Shown here: one piece after another, positions 18,280-26,536 of the stretch
Layout of the letters: each line of letters begins with the position of its first letter
How positions within the stretch are numbered: position 1 is the stretch's first letter
Assembly: GCA_002256205.1 (NCBI GenBank)
Contig: NKIW01000006.1
Span: 147,015 to 211,014, forward strand
Source: Rhizobiales bacterium PAR1
Lineage (GTDB): Bacteria > Pseudomonadota > Alphaproteobacteria > Rhizobiales > Beijerinckiaceae
Direction of reading: 5' to 3'
Length of the DNA: 64,000 bases
Position numbers and translations under genes: made by a program
The notes under the pieces: model-generated
What the model was told of the DNA's origin: nothing
The model's input: only the letters and a program-made list of their open reading frames with translations
The model's database searches: none

Positions 18280-19151
18280 ACCCGCTCCGCGAGTTTCGAG
18301 CCGAGAAGGCCCGAGGGGCGCACCAGCAGCACGCCGATCATCACGATGAAGGCGAAGGCGTCCTTGTAGGTCGAGGAAATATAGCCGGCGGAGAGCTGTT
18401 CGCAGAGGCCAAGCAGGAGGCCGCCGAGGATCGCGCCCATCGGGTTGCCGAGACCACCGAGCACCAGCGCGGCAAAGCCCTTGAGTGCCAGCATGGTGCC
18501 GACTTCGTAATGCGTGAAGGTGATAGGCGTGACGAGAATGCCGGCAATCGCGCCAATCGCAGCAGAAAGCGCGAAGGAAATCGCAAGAATGACCGAGGTA
18601 TTGACCCCGACAAGCTGTGCTGCGAGGCGGTTTGCAGCGGTCGCGAGCACGGCCTTGCCAATCATCGTTTTGGCGAAGAACAGCGAGACCAGCGCCACCA
18701 TGATGGCGGTGCCGCCGAGCACCCAGAGCGCTTGCGGCAGGATCGAGGCGCCGAGAAAGTTCACCGGGGTATCCCCGGAAAAGCCGGGCAGCTTGTGCAA
18801 CTGCTTATCGAAGACGAGCTGCGCGATACCGCGCAGGACAAGCGCACCGCCAATGGTGATGATGATCAGCACGACGGGCGATGCATCCCGCGCCGGCTCG
18901 ATGGCAAGGCGATGCAGCCCGATGCCGACAATCGCGGCCACGGCAATCGCCAGCAGGATCGCCAGCGGCAGCGGCACGCCAGCGGCCACCGCGAAGACCG
19001 TTACCATGCCGCCGATCATCACAAACTCACCCTGCGCGAAGTTCAGCACGCCGGAAGCATTGTAGATGATCGTGAACCCGAGCCCGACGACGGCATAGAC
19101 GGCACCCACCGTCAGGCCGGACATCGTGAACTGGAGAAATTGCGCGAGCAT
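18276..19151 (-). CDS. livH: ABC transporter permease, LivH type
   Basis: 291-residue inner-membrane permease. Typical LivH N-terminus (LTVGAVYAVVGLGFTIIYNASGV), the NFAQGEFVMIGG motif, and the ATAANRLAAQLVGVNT coupling loop. It starts 78 bases after the binding-protein stop, with a strong hairpin in the gap. An AAGGA ribosome site precedes the ATG. Confidence 0.93.
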   Translation of the reverse strand: MLAQFLQFTMSGLTVGAVYAVVGLGFTIIYNASGVLNFAQGEFVMIGGMVTVFAVAAGVPLPLAILLAIAVAAIVGIGLHRLAIEPARDASPVVLIIITIGGALVLRGIAQLVFDKQLHKLPGFSGDTPVNFLGASILPQALWVLGGTAIMVALVSLFFAKTMIGKAVLATAANRLAAQLVGVNTSVILAISFALSAAIGAIAGILVTPITFTHYEVGTMLALKGFAALVLGGLGNPMGAILGGLLLGLCEQLSAGYISSTYKDAFAFIVMIGVLLVRPSGLLGSKLAERV

Positions 19152-19185
19152 GGGAAACCCGGTTTCCTTCGGGCGATGGGAGAGA

Positions 19186-19207
19186 CCCGCCCGGTGAACC
19201 GGGCGGG
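19186..19207 (-). terminator. GC-rich hairpin between livK and livH
   Basis: A perfect 9-bp stem CCCGCCCGG/CCGGGCGGG with a 4-base loop sits 22 bases past the livK stop. No T run follows, so it is more likely an mRNA-protecting or partial-attenuation hairpin that favours livK over the downstream membrane genes. Confidence 0.65.
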
Positions 19208-19228
19208 GAGCATCAGGCGAAGGCGGCG

Positions 19229-20374
19229 TTATTCAGCCAGAGCCCAGTCGCCGTTCTTGATTTCCAGCATTTTGAACGCGGAGAGATCGAGGCCCATGTG
19301 GTCGGTCGCGGTCATGTTGAAGATGCCCGCCGTACCCATGAAGCCCTTGGTCTTCTCGATTTCATCGCGAATCACCTTGGGATCAGCGCCGCCGCGCTCG
19401 ATGGCGCCGACGAGGATCATCAACCCGTCATAGGCATGGCCGCCGAAGGTCGAAACCGGCTGCTTGGTCGCATCCTGGAATTTCTTGGCATAGGCCTGAG
19501 CCACCGGCTTCTGCGGATCTGAGGCCGGAAGCTTGTCCGCGACGAGCAGCGCGGCGGCGGGAAGGCGCACGCCGTTCGCAGCATCGCCCGCGAGATCGAT
19601 GAACTGCTTCGAGGCGACACCGTGGCTCTGGTAGAGCGGCACGGTCAGCCCAAGCTGGCGGAAGTTGCGCGTCACGATCGCCGGGCCCTGGCCGAAGCCG
19701 GGGTTGATCACCGCCTGCATGCCAGACTTGCCCTTGAGGTTGGTGAGCTGCGGTGTCATGTCGGTATCGCGCGGGCCGTAGGTCTCCTCGGCGAGAATTT
19801 CGATGCCGAAGCGGGCGTTCACCTTCACGCACTCGTCACGCATCGATTTGCCGAAGCCATCGGTGCCCGAGATCATGCCGATCTTGGTCAGGTTACGCTT
19901 CTTCATGTCCTCGAAGATTTTTTCGCAGGCCATGCGGTCGGTGTGCGGGGTCTTGAAAACCCATTTCTTCTGCGGCTCGACAATCACAACCGCGCCGGCA
20001 AGCGAGATGAAGGGCAGCTGGGCATCCTCGAATACCGGCCCCATCGACATTGTGGTGCCGGTCGTGGTGCCGCCGACCATGGCAACAACCTTGTCCTCTT
20101 CCACGAGGCGGGTCGCGAAGGTGCGCGCCTTGTTGGCATCGCCGCCGTCATCGTAGGTGATAAGCTGGATCTTCCTGCCCTTGATCCCGCCCTTGGCGTT
20201 GATCTCCTCGACATACATCTTCAGCGTCTTTTCCTCGGGATCACCGAGGAAGGAGGCTGGCCCGGTGACGGAAAGCACCGCCCCGATCTTGATGTCCTGC
20301 GCCTTGGCTGCGCCAAGCGTCGTGCCCGCCATCAATGCCAGCGCGGCGAGCTTCAGAATGGAACGTGGGGTCAT
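19229..20374 (-). CDS. livK: Liv-type periplasmic substrate-binding protein
   Basis: 381 residues, periplasmic binding protein family 6 (Leu/Ile/Val-binding type). Sec signal peptide at residues 1-25 ending AAKA, then QDIKIGAVLSVTGPASFLG, typical of the mature start. First gene of the livKHMGF-paaZ transcript, with a strong GGGAGG ribosome site. Expressed from a divergent promoter region shared with paaG, so it probably captures phenylacetate or an aromatic precursor; ligand specificity is inferred from context only. Confidence 0.9.
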   Translation of the reverse strand: MTPRSILKLAALALMAGTTLGAAKAQDIKIGAVLSVTGPASFLGDPEEKTLKMYVEEINAKGGIKGRKIQLITYDDGGDANKARTFATRLVEEDKVVAMVGGTTTGTTMSMGPVFEDAQLPFISLAGAVVIVEPQKKWVFKTPHTDRMACEKIFEDMKKRNLTKIGMISGTDGFGKSMRDECVKVNARFGIEILAEETYGPRDTDMTPQLTNLKGKSGMQAVINPGFGQGPAIVTRNFRQLGLTVPLYQSHGVASKQFIDLAGDAANGVRLPAAALLVADKLPASDPQKPVAQAYAKKFQDATKQPVSTFGGHAYDGLMILVGAIERGGADPKVIRDEIEKTKGFMGTAGIFNMTATDHMGLDLSAFKMLEIKNGDWALAE

Positions 20375-20483
20375 GTCATCCTCCCTTGGATAGATATGTC
20401 ATGGGCAAACGGCACCCGAGAGGGGTGTTTTGCCAGCGCTTCTTCCCGTCTGGATCACGTTTCTGATCCTTGTTTTTATTCAT

Positions 20484-20497
20484 TGACCAAACGGTCA
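20484..20497. promoter_or_regulatory. Candidate TetR (PaaR-type) operator in the livK-paaG divergent promoter
   Basis: A 5-4-5 inverted repeat, TGACC-AAAC-GGTCA, in the 230-base divergent region. Operators described for TetR-type PaaR regulators of phenylacetate genes carry ACC/GGT half-sites, so the TetR gene at 23194 is the obvious candidate ligand. No second copy was found at the paaA promoter. Confidence 0.5.
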
Positions 20498-20608
20498 GGG
20501 AATGCAAGTCTTCAATTTCCAAATACAAGTCTTGTTTGGCAGCCGGAGAAGCCCGGCATGAAAAAAGAATTCGGCCCGCCTTAAGGGACCGATCTCGGGA
20601 GGAGTATG

Positions 20609-21403
20609 ATGAGCGAAACCGTTCTTGTCGAACGGGAGGGCGGCGTTGCGATCGTCACCCTGAACCGTCCGGATCGCCTCAACAGTTTCAATATCGAGAT
20701 GCACGGTGCGCTGGCCAAAACGCTCGATCATCTGGCGGCCGATGCGACCTGTCGTGCGGTGCTGATCACCGGCGCGGGGCGCGGCTTTTGCGCCGGGCAG
20801 GACCTTTCTGATCGCGCCGTCGCGCCTGGCTCGGGGCAGAAGAACGATCTCGGGGAGAGTGTCGAAAAGCGGTATAATCCGCTGGTGCGCCGCATCCGCG
20901 CGATGGCGAAGCCGGTGATCATCGCGGTCAATGGCGTCGCCGCTGGTGCCGGCGCGAGCCTTGCGCTGCACGGCGATATCGTGCTCGCCGCGAAAAGTGC
21001 TAAATTCATCCAATCCTTCGCCAAGATCGGGCTTCTGCCGGATACCGGCGGCACCTGGACGCTCACGAACCTTCTGGGTGAAGCGCGCGCCAAGGCGTTG
21101 GCGATGCTGGCGGAGACGCTTTCGGCCGAAAAAGCTGCCGATTGGGGCCTGATCTGGAAGGTGGTCGACGATGCCGATCTGATGACCGAGGCGAAGGCTA
21201 TCGCCGCGCATCTTGCGACGCAGCCCACCGCCGCGCTGGCGGCGATCAAGAACGCCATCCACCTCGCCGCAACCAACCCGCTTGATACCCAGCTCGATCA
21301 TGAGCGCGATGAAATGCGCCGCCTCGGCTATTCCGACGACTATGCGGAGGGCGTCGCGGCTTTCTTGGAAAAGCGCGCGCCGAACTTCACCGGAAAGGCC
21401 TAG
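20609..21403 (+). CDS. paaG: PaaG: 1,2-epoxyphenylacetyl-CoA isomerase (enoyl-CoA hydratase family)
   Basis: 264-residue crotonase-fold enzyme. Features are ITGAGRGFCAGQDLSDR (oxyanion hole and family motif), the second CoA-site region VNGVAAGAGASLAL, and the PaaG-type LPDTGGTWTL. It isomerises ring-1,2-epoxyphenylacetyl-CoA to oxepin-CoA, the substrate of PaaZ. Two ATGs stand in tandem at 20606 and 20609. The GGGAGGAG ribosome site ends two bases before the first, so the second is better spaced. First gene of the rightward paaG-paaI-paaK-tetR operon. Confidence 0.9.
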   Translation: MSETVLVEREGGVAIVTLNRPDRLNSFNIEMHGALAKTLDHLAADATCRAVLITGAGRGFCAGQDLSDRAVAPGSGQKNDLGESVEKRYNPLVRRIRAMAKPVIIAVNGVAAGAGASLALHGDIVLAAKSAKFIQSFAKIGLLPDTGGTWTLTNLLGEARAKALAMLAETLSAEKAADWGLIWKVVDDADLMTEAKAIAAHLATQPTAALAAIKNAIHLAATNPLDTQLDHERDEMRRLGYSDDYAEGVAAFLEKRAPNFTGKA

Positions 21404-21406
21404 GAA

Positions 21407-21832
21407 ATGCAGGACAAGGATGAAATCGCCCGCCTTTCCGCTGAGGCGATGTGGGCCGAGGACAACGCCACCCGTGCGCTCGGCATCGAGCGCGTCTCGG
21501 TGACCTCAGGTCGTGCCACCATGGCGATGACCGTGGAGCCGCATATGACCAACGGGCATGGCATGTGCCACGGCGGTTATATCTTTTTGCTCGCGGATAG
21601 CGCCTTTGCCTTTGCCTGCAACAGCCATGGCCAGCGGCATGTCGCGCAGCATTGCAGCGTGACCTTCCTTGCGCCGGGCAAGCTCGGCAGCCGCCTGATC
21701 GCCGAGGCGTACGAGCGCCAGCGTGGTGAGCGCTCAGGCATTTGCGATGTCACGGTGCGCGATGAAACCGGCACTGTCATTGCCGAATTCCGCGGCCATT
21801 CGCGCTCAATCCCCGGCTCCTTGCTCTCTTAA
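21407..21832 (+). CDS. paaI: PaaI: phenylacetyl-CoA pathway hotdog thioesterase
   Basis: 141-residue hotdog-fold thioesterase. The signature NGHGMCHGGYIFLLADSAFA carries the catalytic residues and the family's long central helix. PaaI removes CoA from dead-end hydroxylated phenylacetyl-CoA intermediates, rescuing CoA. Starts 3 bases after the paaG stop, so the two are translationally linked. Confidence 0.92.
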   Translation: MQDKDEIARLSAEAMWAEDNATRALGIERVSVTSGRATMAMTVEPHMTNGHGMCHGGYIFLLADSAFAFACNSHGQRHVAQHCSVTFLAPGKLGSRLIAEAYERQRGERSGICDVTVRDETGTVIAEFRGHSRSIPGSLLS

Positions 21833-21870
21833 GCTCTTCCGTCGACTCTTCCGTTTCCTGGGCCCATCCG

Positions 21871-23175
21871 ATGCTTGACCTCACGCCCCCCCGTGCTTCA
21901 CTCGATCCGATCGAGATCGCATCCCGCGACGAAATCGCAGCACTCCAGCTTTCGCGGCTCAAGTTGTCGCTCAGGCACGCCTACGAGAATGTGCCACACT
22001 ACAAGCGCGCCTTCGATGCAGCGGGCGTGCATCCGGATGATTGCAAAACACTCGCGGATCTCGCGAAATTCCCTTTCACCTCGAAGGCGGACCTGCGTGA
22101 CAATTACCCCTTCGGCATGTTCGCTGTGCCGCGTGACAAGGTTGCGCGTGTGCATGCTTCATCCGGCACAACCGGCAAACCGACGGTGGTCGGTTATACG
22201 TTGAACGATATCGACGTCTGGGCGACGGTCATGGCCCGCTCGATCCGCGCGGCGGGCGGTAAAGCCGGCATGATGTGTCATGTCGCCTATGGCTACGGGC
22301 TTTTCACGGGCGGCCTTGGCGCGCATTACGGCGCGGAGAAGCTCGGCTGTACTGTCGTGCCGATTTCCGGTGGCATGACCGAGCGGCAGGTCAGTCTGAT
22401 CGAGGATTTTCGTCCCGATATCATCATGGTGACGCCGAGTTACATGCTGGCGATTCTGGATGAGTTCAAGAAGCGTGGGCTTGATCCGCGTGCCTCCTCG
22501 CTCAAGGTTGGAATTTTCGGCGCCGAGCCCTGGACCAACTCGATGCGCAGCGAGATCGAACAGGCGTTTGATATGCACGCCGTTGATATTTACGGTCTCT
22601 CCGAGGTGATGGGGCCGGGTGTCGCGAACGAATGCGTCGAGACCAAGGATGGCCTCCACATCTGGGAGGATCATTTCTACCCGGAGATCATTGATCCGGA
22701 TACCGGCGCGGTGCTGCCCGATGGCGAAATGGGTGAACTGGTTTTCACCTCGCTCTCCAAGGAGGCGATGCCGGTGATCCGCTATCGCACCCGCGACCTC
22801 ACGCGTCTGTTGCCCGGTACGGCGCGCTCGATGCGGCGGATGGAGAAGGTCACAGGGCGTTCGGACGACATGATGATCGTGCGCGGCGTCAATGTTTTCC
22901 CGACGCAAATCGAGGAAAAACTGCTCGAAATCGAGGCCCTCTCGGCGCATTACCAGATTGTGCTGACCCGTGAGGGCCGTATGGACGAGATGGAAGTGAA
23001 GGTCGAGGCGCGGCATGGGGCGGGTGATGCGGCGCTGGCCGCCGGCAAGCATCTCGCCAAACGGATCAAGGATACGATCGGCATTTCCGCCGGCGTCAAT
23101 GTCCTCCCACCCGAGGGTATCGAGCGCTCGCAGGGCAAGGCGAAGCGGATCATCGATCTCCGGCCGAAGAACTAA
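21871..23175 (+). CDS. paaK: PaaK: phenylacetate-CoA ligase
   Basis: 434-residue adenylate-forming ligase that activates phenylacetate to phenylacetyl-CoA with ATP, the entry step of the pathway. Motifs: P-loop SSGTTGKPTV, the PaaK-type HVAYGYGLFTGGLGAHYGAE, IYGLSEVMGPGV, and the C-terminal lid-domain hinge TGRSDDMMIVRGVNVFP. Normal length for the family. Starts 38 bases after paaI. Confidence 0.96.
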   Translation: MLDLTPPRASLDPIEIASRDEIAALQLSRLKLSLRHAYENVPHYKRAFDAAGVHPDDCKTLADLAKFPFTSKADLRDNYPFGMFAVPRDKVARVHASSGTTGKPTVVGYTLNDIDVWATVMARSIRAAGGKAGMMCHVAYGYGLFTGGLGAHYGAEKLGCTVVPISGGMTERQVSLIEDFRPDIIMVTPSYMLAILDEFKKRGLDPRASSLKVGIFGAEPWTNSMRSEIEQAFDMHAVDIYGLSEVMGPGVANECVETKDGLHIWEDHFYPEIIDPDTGAVLPDGEMGELVFTSLSKEAMPVIRYRTRDLTRLLPGTARSMRRMEKVTGRSDDMMIVRGVNVFPTQIEEKLLEIEALSAHYQIVLTREGRMDEMEVKVEARHGAGDAALAAGKHLAKRIKDTIGISAGVNVLPPEGIERSQGKAKRIIDLRPKN

Positions 23176-23193
23176 GCTCAACCAAGGACTGAA

Positions 23194-23811
23194 ATGGCCC
23201 GGCCGCGTGCAACCGATTATGATGACAAGCGCGCCGCGATCCTGCGGGAGGCGGCGCAGCTTTTTGCGACGCGTGGCTTTGATCGCACCGCGATGACCGA
23301 GATTGCGCAGGCACTCGGCGTCTCCAAGGCGCTTTTCTATCATTATTACCGTTCGAAGGACGCGCTGCTCTTCGACATTATCCGCGCTCATCTCATCGAG
23401 CTTGTCGAGGCGGCGGAAGGGGCAAACGATGCCAGTCTCGCGCCGGAGCCGCGTTTGTTGGCGGTCGTCGAGGCGATTTTCGAGTGCTACCGCGATGCTG
23501 ATCACCAGCATAAAATCCAGATCAACCACCTTGGCCAACTCTCCGCCGAGCAGCAGGGCGAGCTGAAGAGCTTCGAGCGACGGTTGGTCGAGGTAATCAG
23601 CGGGATTGTCGTGGTGCTCAATCCCGCGTTGCCGCGGGACTTCATCCGCCCCGTGACCATGTCGATCTTCGGCACGCTCAACTGGAAATACATGTGGTTC
23701 CGCGAGAATGGCCGCGTCAGCCACGCGGATTACGCTGCTCTTGTCACGCGGATGTTCGTTTCGGCGATCCGGGCAGAGACCGGCGAAATACCGGCTCGCG
23801 CTGCGAGTTAA
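23194..23811 (+). CDS. TetR-family regulator, probable PaaR
   Basis: 205 residues. The N-terminal TetR helix-turn-helix spans residues about 13-58 (ILREAAQLFATRGF...ALGVSKALFYHYYRSKDALL) and is followed by a helical ligand-binding domain. It closes the paaG-paaI-paaK operon (18-base gap) and converges with paaE. By analogy with PaaR it should repress the island and release DNA on binding phenylacetyl-CoA. The inverted repeat at 20484 is its likely site. Family sure; ligand inferred. Confidence 0.85.
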   Translation: MARPRATDYDDKRAAILREAAQLFATRGFDRTAMTEIAQALGVSKALFYHYYRSKDALLFDIIRAHLIELVEAAEGANDASLAPEPRLLAVVEAIFECYRDADHQHKIQINHLGQLSAEQQGELKSFERRLVEVISGIVVVLNPALPRDFIRPVTMSIFGTLNWKYMWFRENGRVSHADYAALVTRMFVSAIRAETGEIPARAAS

Positions 23812-23816
23812 GGTGA

Positions 23817-24887
23817 TTACATTTCGTCGAAATCGAGGGTGACTTCGGCGGTTTTCGGTGTCGACTGACAGCTGAGCACGAAGCCGGCCTCGGTCTCCCA
23901 GGGCTCCAGCGAATAGTTCACGGCCATCTCGACCGCGCCCGCCGTGACCTTGCAGCGGCAGGTGCAGCACATGCCGCCCTTGCACGAGTAGGGCAGATCG
24001 ATGCCATGACGCGCGGCGGCTTCGATAATGTTTTCATCCGAGGCGAGCATTTCGAAGCGATGACCCTTGCCGTCGAGCGTCACGTTGACCTCAGCGAGCA
24101 CGGCACCAGCCTCGGCGGGCGTCAGCGGTTTGAAATGCTTGCGCGGTGCCGAGGCGGTAAAAAGCTCGGTGCGGATATGATCCGCCGGAACACCCATCGC
24201 GGTGAGCGCGGATTTGGCTTCCGCGACCATGCCTTCCGGCCCGCAGAGGAAGGCTTCATCGACCGTTTTAACGTCAAGAATGCCATTCGCGAGGTCACGC
24301 AGGCGCTCGGCGGTGATCCTGCCGGCGAGCACCGGCACATCCTGCGCTTCGCGGCTCAGAATATGAACGACGGTAAAGCGGCCGAGATAGCGATTCTTGA
24401 GATCCTCGATTTCCTCGGCAAACATCACGGAATGCGTGGTCTGGTTGCCGTAAACGAGGGTGAAACGCGCGGCGTCATCGCGCGCGAGAAGGGTTTTCGC
24501 AATCGAGAGAATCGGTGTGATGCCCGAACCCGCCGCGATGCCGAGCGCATGGAGGCCCTTGCGATCGAGCTTAGGCGTGAAGCGGCCCTCCGGCGGCATC
24601 ACTTCGAGCACATCGCCCGGCTTGAGGTTCTCGTTGGCATAGGTTGAGAAGGCACCGCCCGCCACCCTCTTGATGCCGACGCGCAGCGCGCCTTCATCGA
24701 GGCCCGAGCAGATCGAATAGGAACGGCGGATTTCCTCGCCGTCGATCATGGTCCGCACGGTGAGATACTGACCGGGTTGGAAGGCAAAATCAGCCTTAAG
24801 CGCTTCGGGTACGGCAAAGCGGATCGAAATGCTTTCCGGCGTCTCGCGGCGGATTTCGGTGACTTTCAGGGCGTGAAACCGGCTCAT
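23817..24887 (-). CDS. paaE: PaaE: phenylacetyl-CoA epoxidase reductase subunit
   Basis: 356 residues. N-terminal FAD-binding ferredoxin-NADP reductase-type module (RSYSICSG flavin motif, GIAAGSGITPILSI NADP site) and a C-terminal plant-type [2Fe-2S] ferredoxin domain with the cysteine pattern CKGGMCCTCRC and a final CQS. It passes electrons from NADPH to the PaaA di-iron centre. Last gene of the paaABCDE operon, separated from paaD by a 77-base gap that contains a palindromic repeat. Its 3' end is 5 bases from the convergent TetR gene. Confidence 0.96.
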   Translation of the reverse strand: MSRFHALKVTEIRRETPESISIRFAVPEALKADFAFQPGQYLTVRTMIDGEEIRRSYSICSGLDEGALRVGIKRVAGGAFSTYANENLKPGDVLEVMPPEGRFTPKLDRKGLHALGIAAGSGITPILSIAKTLLARDDAARFTLVYGNQTTHSVMFAEEIEDLKNRYLGRFTVVHILSREAQDVPVLAGRITAERLRDLANGILDVKTVDEAFLCGPEGMVAEAKSALTAMGVPADHIRTELFTASAPRKHFKPLTPAEAGAVLAEVNVTLDGKGHRFEMLASDENIIEAAARHGIDLPYSCKGGMCCTCRCKVTAGAVEMAVNYSLEPWETEAGFVLSCQSTPKTAEVTLDFDEM

Positions 24888-24917
24888 GCGATCCTCTGCT
24901 TATATTCTCGTTTTTTC

Positions 24918-24961
24918 GCATTTTCGGACGGAAAACCGGAGGCCACTTTTCCTGAAAATGC
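24918..24961. repeat. Rhizobial-type intergenic palindromic repeat, copy A
   Basis: Outer stem GCATTTTC/GAAAATGC (24918-24925 with 24954-24961) and inner stem GGAAAA/TTTTCC (24930-24935 with 24947-24952) around a GGAAAACCGG...CCACTTTTCC core. The same core design is common between genes in Rhizobiales genomes. It lies between paaD and paaE and may set their relative mRNA levels. Confidence 0.65.
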
Positions 24962-24964
24962 TCG

Positions 24965-25477
24965 TCAGATACATTTGAAGGCGTCGAACGGTTCAAGGCA
25001 GGCGTCACAACGCCACTGTGCCTTGCAGGCCGTCGAGCCGAATTCGCTAATTTTCGTCGTCTTGCCCGAGCCGCAGCGCGGGCAGGTGAGTGCCGTTTCC
25101 GCGCCGAAAAGCGCTCGGCGCGAGGCTTTCCCCGCCGGCGGTGCGATGCCATAGGCGCGGAGCTTTTCCTTGCCGGCTTCACTCATCCAGTCGGTCGTCC
25201 AGGCTGGGGCTAGTGCGGTCCTGATGCGGGCCTCGGCAAAGCCGGCCTTGGCCAGCGCTGTCGCCAGATCGAATTCCATCACCTTCATCGCCGGGCAACC
25301 CGAGTAGGTCGGCGTGATCGTCACCTCGATGATGCCGCCTTCCTCGAGGCCGATATCACGGATGACACCAAGGTCACCGAGCGTCAGCACCGGGATTTCC
25401 GGATCGGACACATCGGCAATCGCAGCGCGGGCGCGCTGGAGCCGTTCGTCCGTTTCGGAAGCGGCAAGGCTCACCAT
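24965..25477 (-). CDS. paaD: PaaD: phenylacetate degradation Fe-S maturation-like protein
   Basis: 170 residues. N-terminal MIP18/DUF59-type domain (VSDPEIPVLTLGDLGVI...TPTYSGCPAM) and a C-terminal zinc-ribbon-like CPRCGS...CDAC segment. PaaD is needed for epoxidase activity, probably for cluster assembly or repair. Starts inside the end of paaC (7-base overlap), so it is translationally coupled. Confidence 0.95.
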   Translation of the reverse strand: MVSLAASETDERLQRARAAIADVSDPEIPVLTLGDLGVIRDIGLEEGGIIEVTITPTYSGCPAMKVMEFDLATALAKAGFAEARIRTALAPAWTTDWMSEAGKEKLRAYGIAPPAGKASRRALFGAETALTCPRCGSGKTTKISEFGSTACKAQWRCDACLEPFDAFKCI

Positions 25478-26232
25478 GTGGCGCCCGGATGCGCGCGGTG
25501 CAGCACCTGCATTTCTGCGAGGAGATGGCCGAGATGCTCGGTGTGCTGCCCTTGCTTACCGCCGGTCTGCGCATAGCCAGCCTTTGGCATGATCAGCGTA
25601 GCCTCGCTGAAGACATGGGCGAGAGTTGCCTCGAATTCCGCGCGGATCTTAGCCGGATCAGGTGCAATCCCGGCGTCGATTAGCGCCTGTTCGATTGCAT
25701 CGACGGCGAAAAACTCGCCGATGTAGATCGCAAGCTCGTCGAGCGCGACCTGCGTGCGGCGATGGCTCTCGTCGGTGCCATCACCGAGACGGATCACCCA
25801 TTCGCCGGAATGGCGGAGATGATAGGCCATTTCCTTTTCGGCCTTGGCCGCAATCGCAGCGAGCGTTTCATCCTTCGAGCCCATCAGCGCCGTGTAATAG
25901 GGCAGCGCAAAGGCTGAGAAGAGGAATTGCCGCATCATCGATTGGGCGAAATCACCGTTCGGCTGTTCGACCAGCAGGAGATTGCCGTATTCGCGGTCAT
26001 CGCGCAGGTAAGCGAGGGCATCCTCGTCACGGCCTTTTCCCTCGACCTTACCGGCGTAATCGTAGAAGAGCCGGGCCTGCCCGATCAGATCGAGCGCGAG
26101 GTTGGCGAGCGCTATATCTTCTTCCAGCGTGGGCGCCAGCGCGTTCCACTCCGAGAGGCGATGTCCCAGGACCAGCGCGGTATCCGCGAGGCGCAGGGTG
26201 TAGGTGAAAAGCGGTGTTTCGCTCGTCATCAC
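25471..26232 (-). CDS. paaC: PaaC: phenylacetyl-CoA epoxidase structural subunit
   Basis: 253-residue ferritin-like helical protein (LADTALVLGHRLSEW, LALDLIGQARLFYDYAGKV, FLFSAFALPYYTAL). It forms the PaaAC core with PaaA but lacks an active di-iron site in known homologues. Overlaps paaB by 4 bases and paaD by 7. Confidence 0.95.
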   Translation of the reverse strand: MMTSETPLFTYTLRLADTALVLGHRLSEWNALAPTLEEDIALANLALDLIGQARLFYDYAGKVEGKGRDEDALAYLRDDREYGNLLLVEQPNGDFAQSMMRQFLFSAFALPYYTALMGSKDETLAAIAAKAEKEMAYHLRHSGEWVIRLGDGTDESHRRTQVALDELAIYIGEFFAVDAIEQALIDAGIAPDPAKIRAEFEATLAHVFSEATLIMPKAGYAQTGGKQGQHTEHLGHLLAEMQVLHRAHPGATW

Positions 26233-26516
26233 ATATGCCCCACTTCTTCTGGCACCTCGTAGAAGGTCGGATGGCGGTAGATTTTCGAGACGGACGGCTC
26301 GAAGAGCATGTCCTTGTCGACCGGGTCTGACGCGGCGATCAGGTTGGAGCGTACCACCCAGATCGAGACGCCCTCGGCGCGACGGGTGTAGACGTCGCGC
26401 GCCATATGCAGCGCCATGGTGTCGTCAATCGCGTGGAGCGAGCCGACGTGCTTGTGGCTGAGTCCGGCTTTCGGACGGATGAAGACTTCGTAGAGCGGCA
26501 TCGGCTCTTCAGACAT
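26229..26516 (-). CDS. paaB: PaaB: phenylacetyl-CoA epoxidase bridging subunit
   Basis: 95 residues, the usual PaaB length: PLYEVFIRPKAGLSHKHVGSLHA, then YTRRAEGVSIWVV and the C-terminal YRHPTFYEVPEEVGHM. PaaB bridges epoxidase subcomplexes. The frame is open further upstream, but the ATG at 26516, with an AAGGGAG ribosome site, gives the conserved start. Confidence 0.95.
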   Translation of the reverse strand: MSEEPMPLYEVFIRPKAGLSHKHVGSLHAIDDTMALHMARDVYTRRAEGVSIWVVRSNLIAASDPVDKDMLFEPSVSKIYRHPTFYEVPEEVGHM

Positions 26517-26536
26517 CGGACGATCTCCCTTGAAAC

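Noticed and set aside
22159-23985. Very long open frame (about 600 codons) antisense to paaK and the TetR gene
   Set aside because: It lies wholly opposite well-supported genes, is rich in Arg, His and Asp as expected from the reverse frame of GC-rich coding DNA, and shows no domain.
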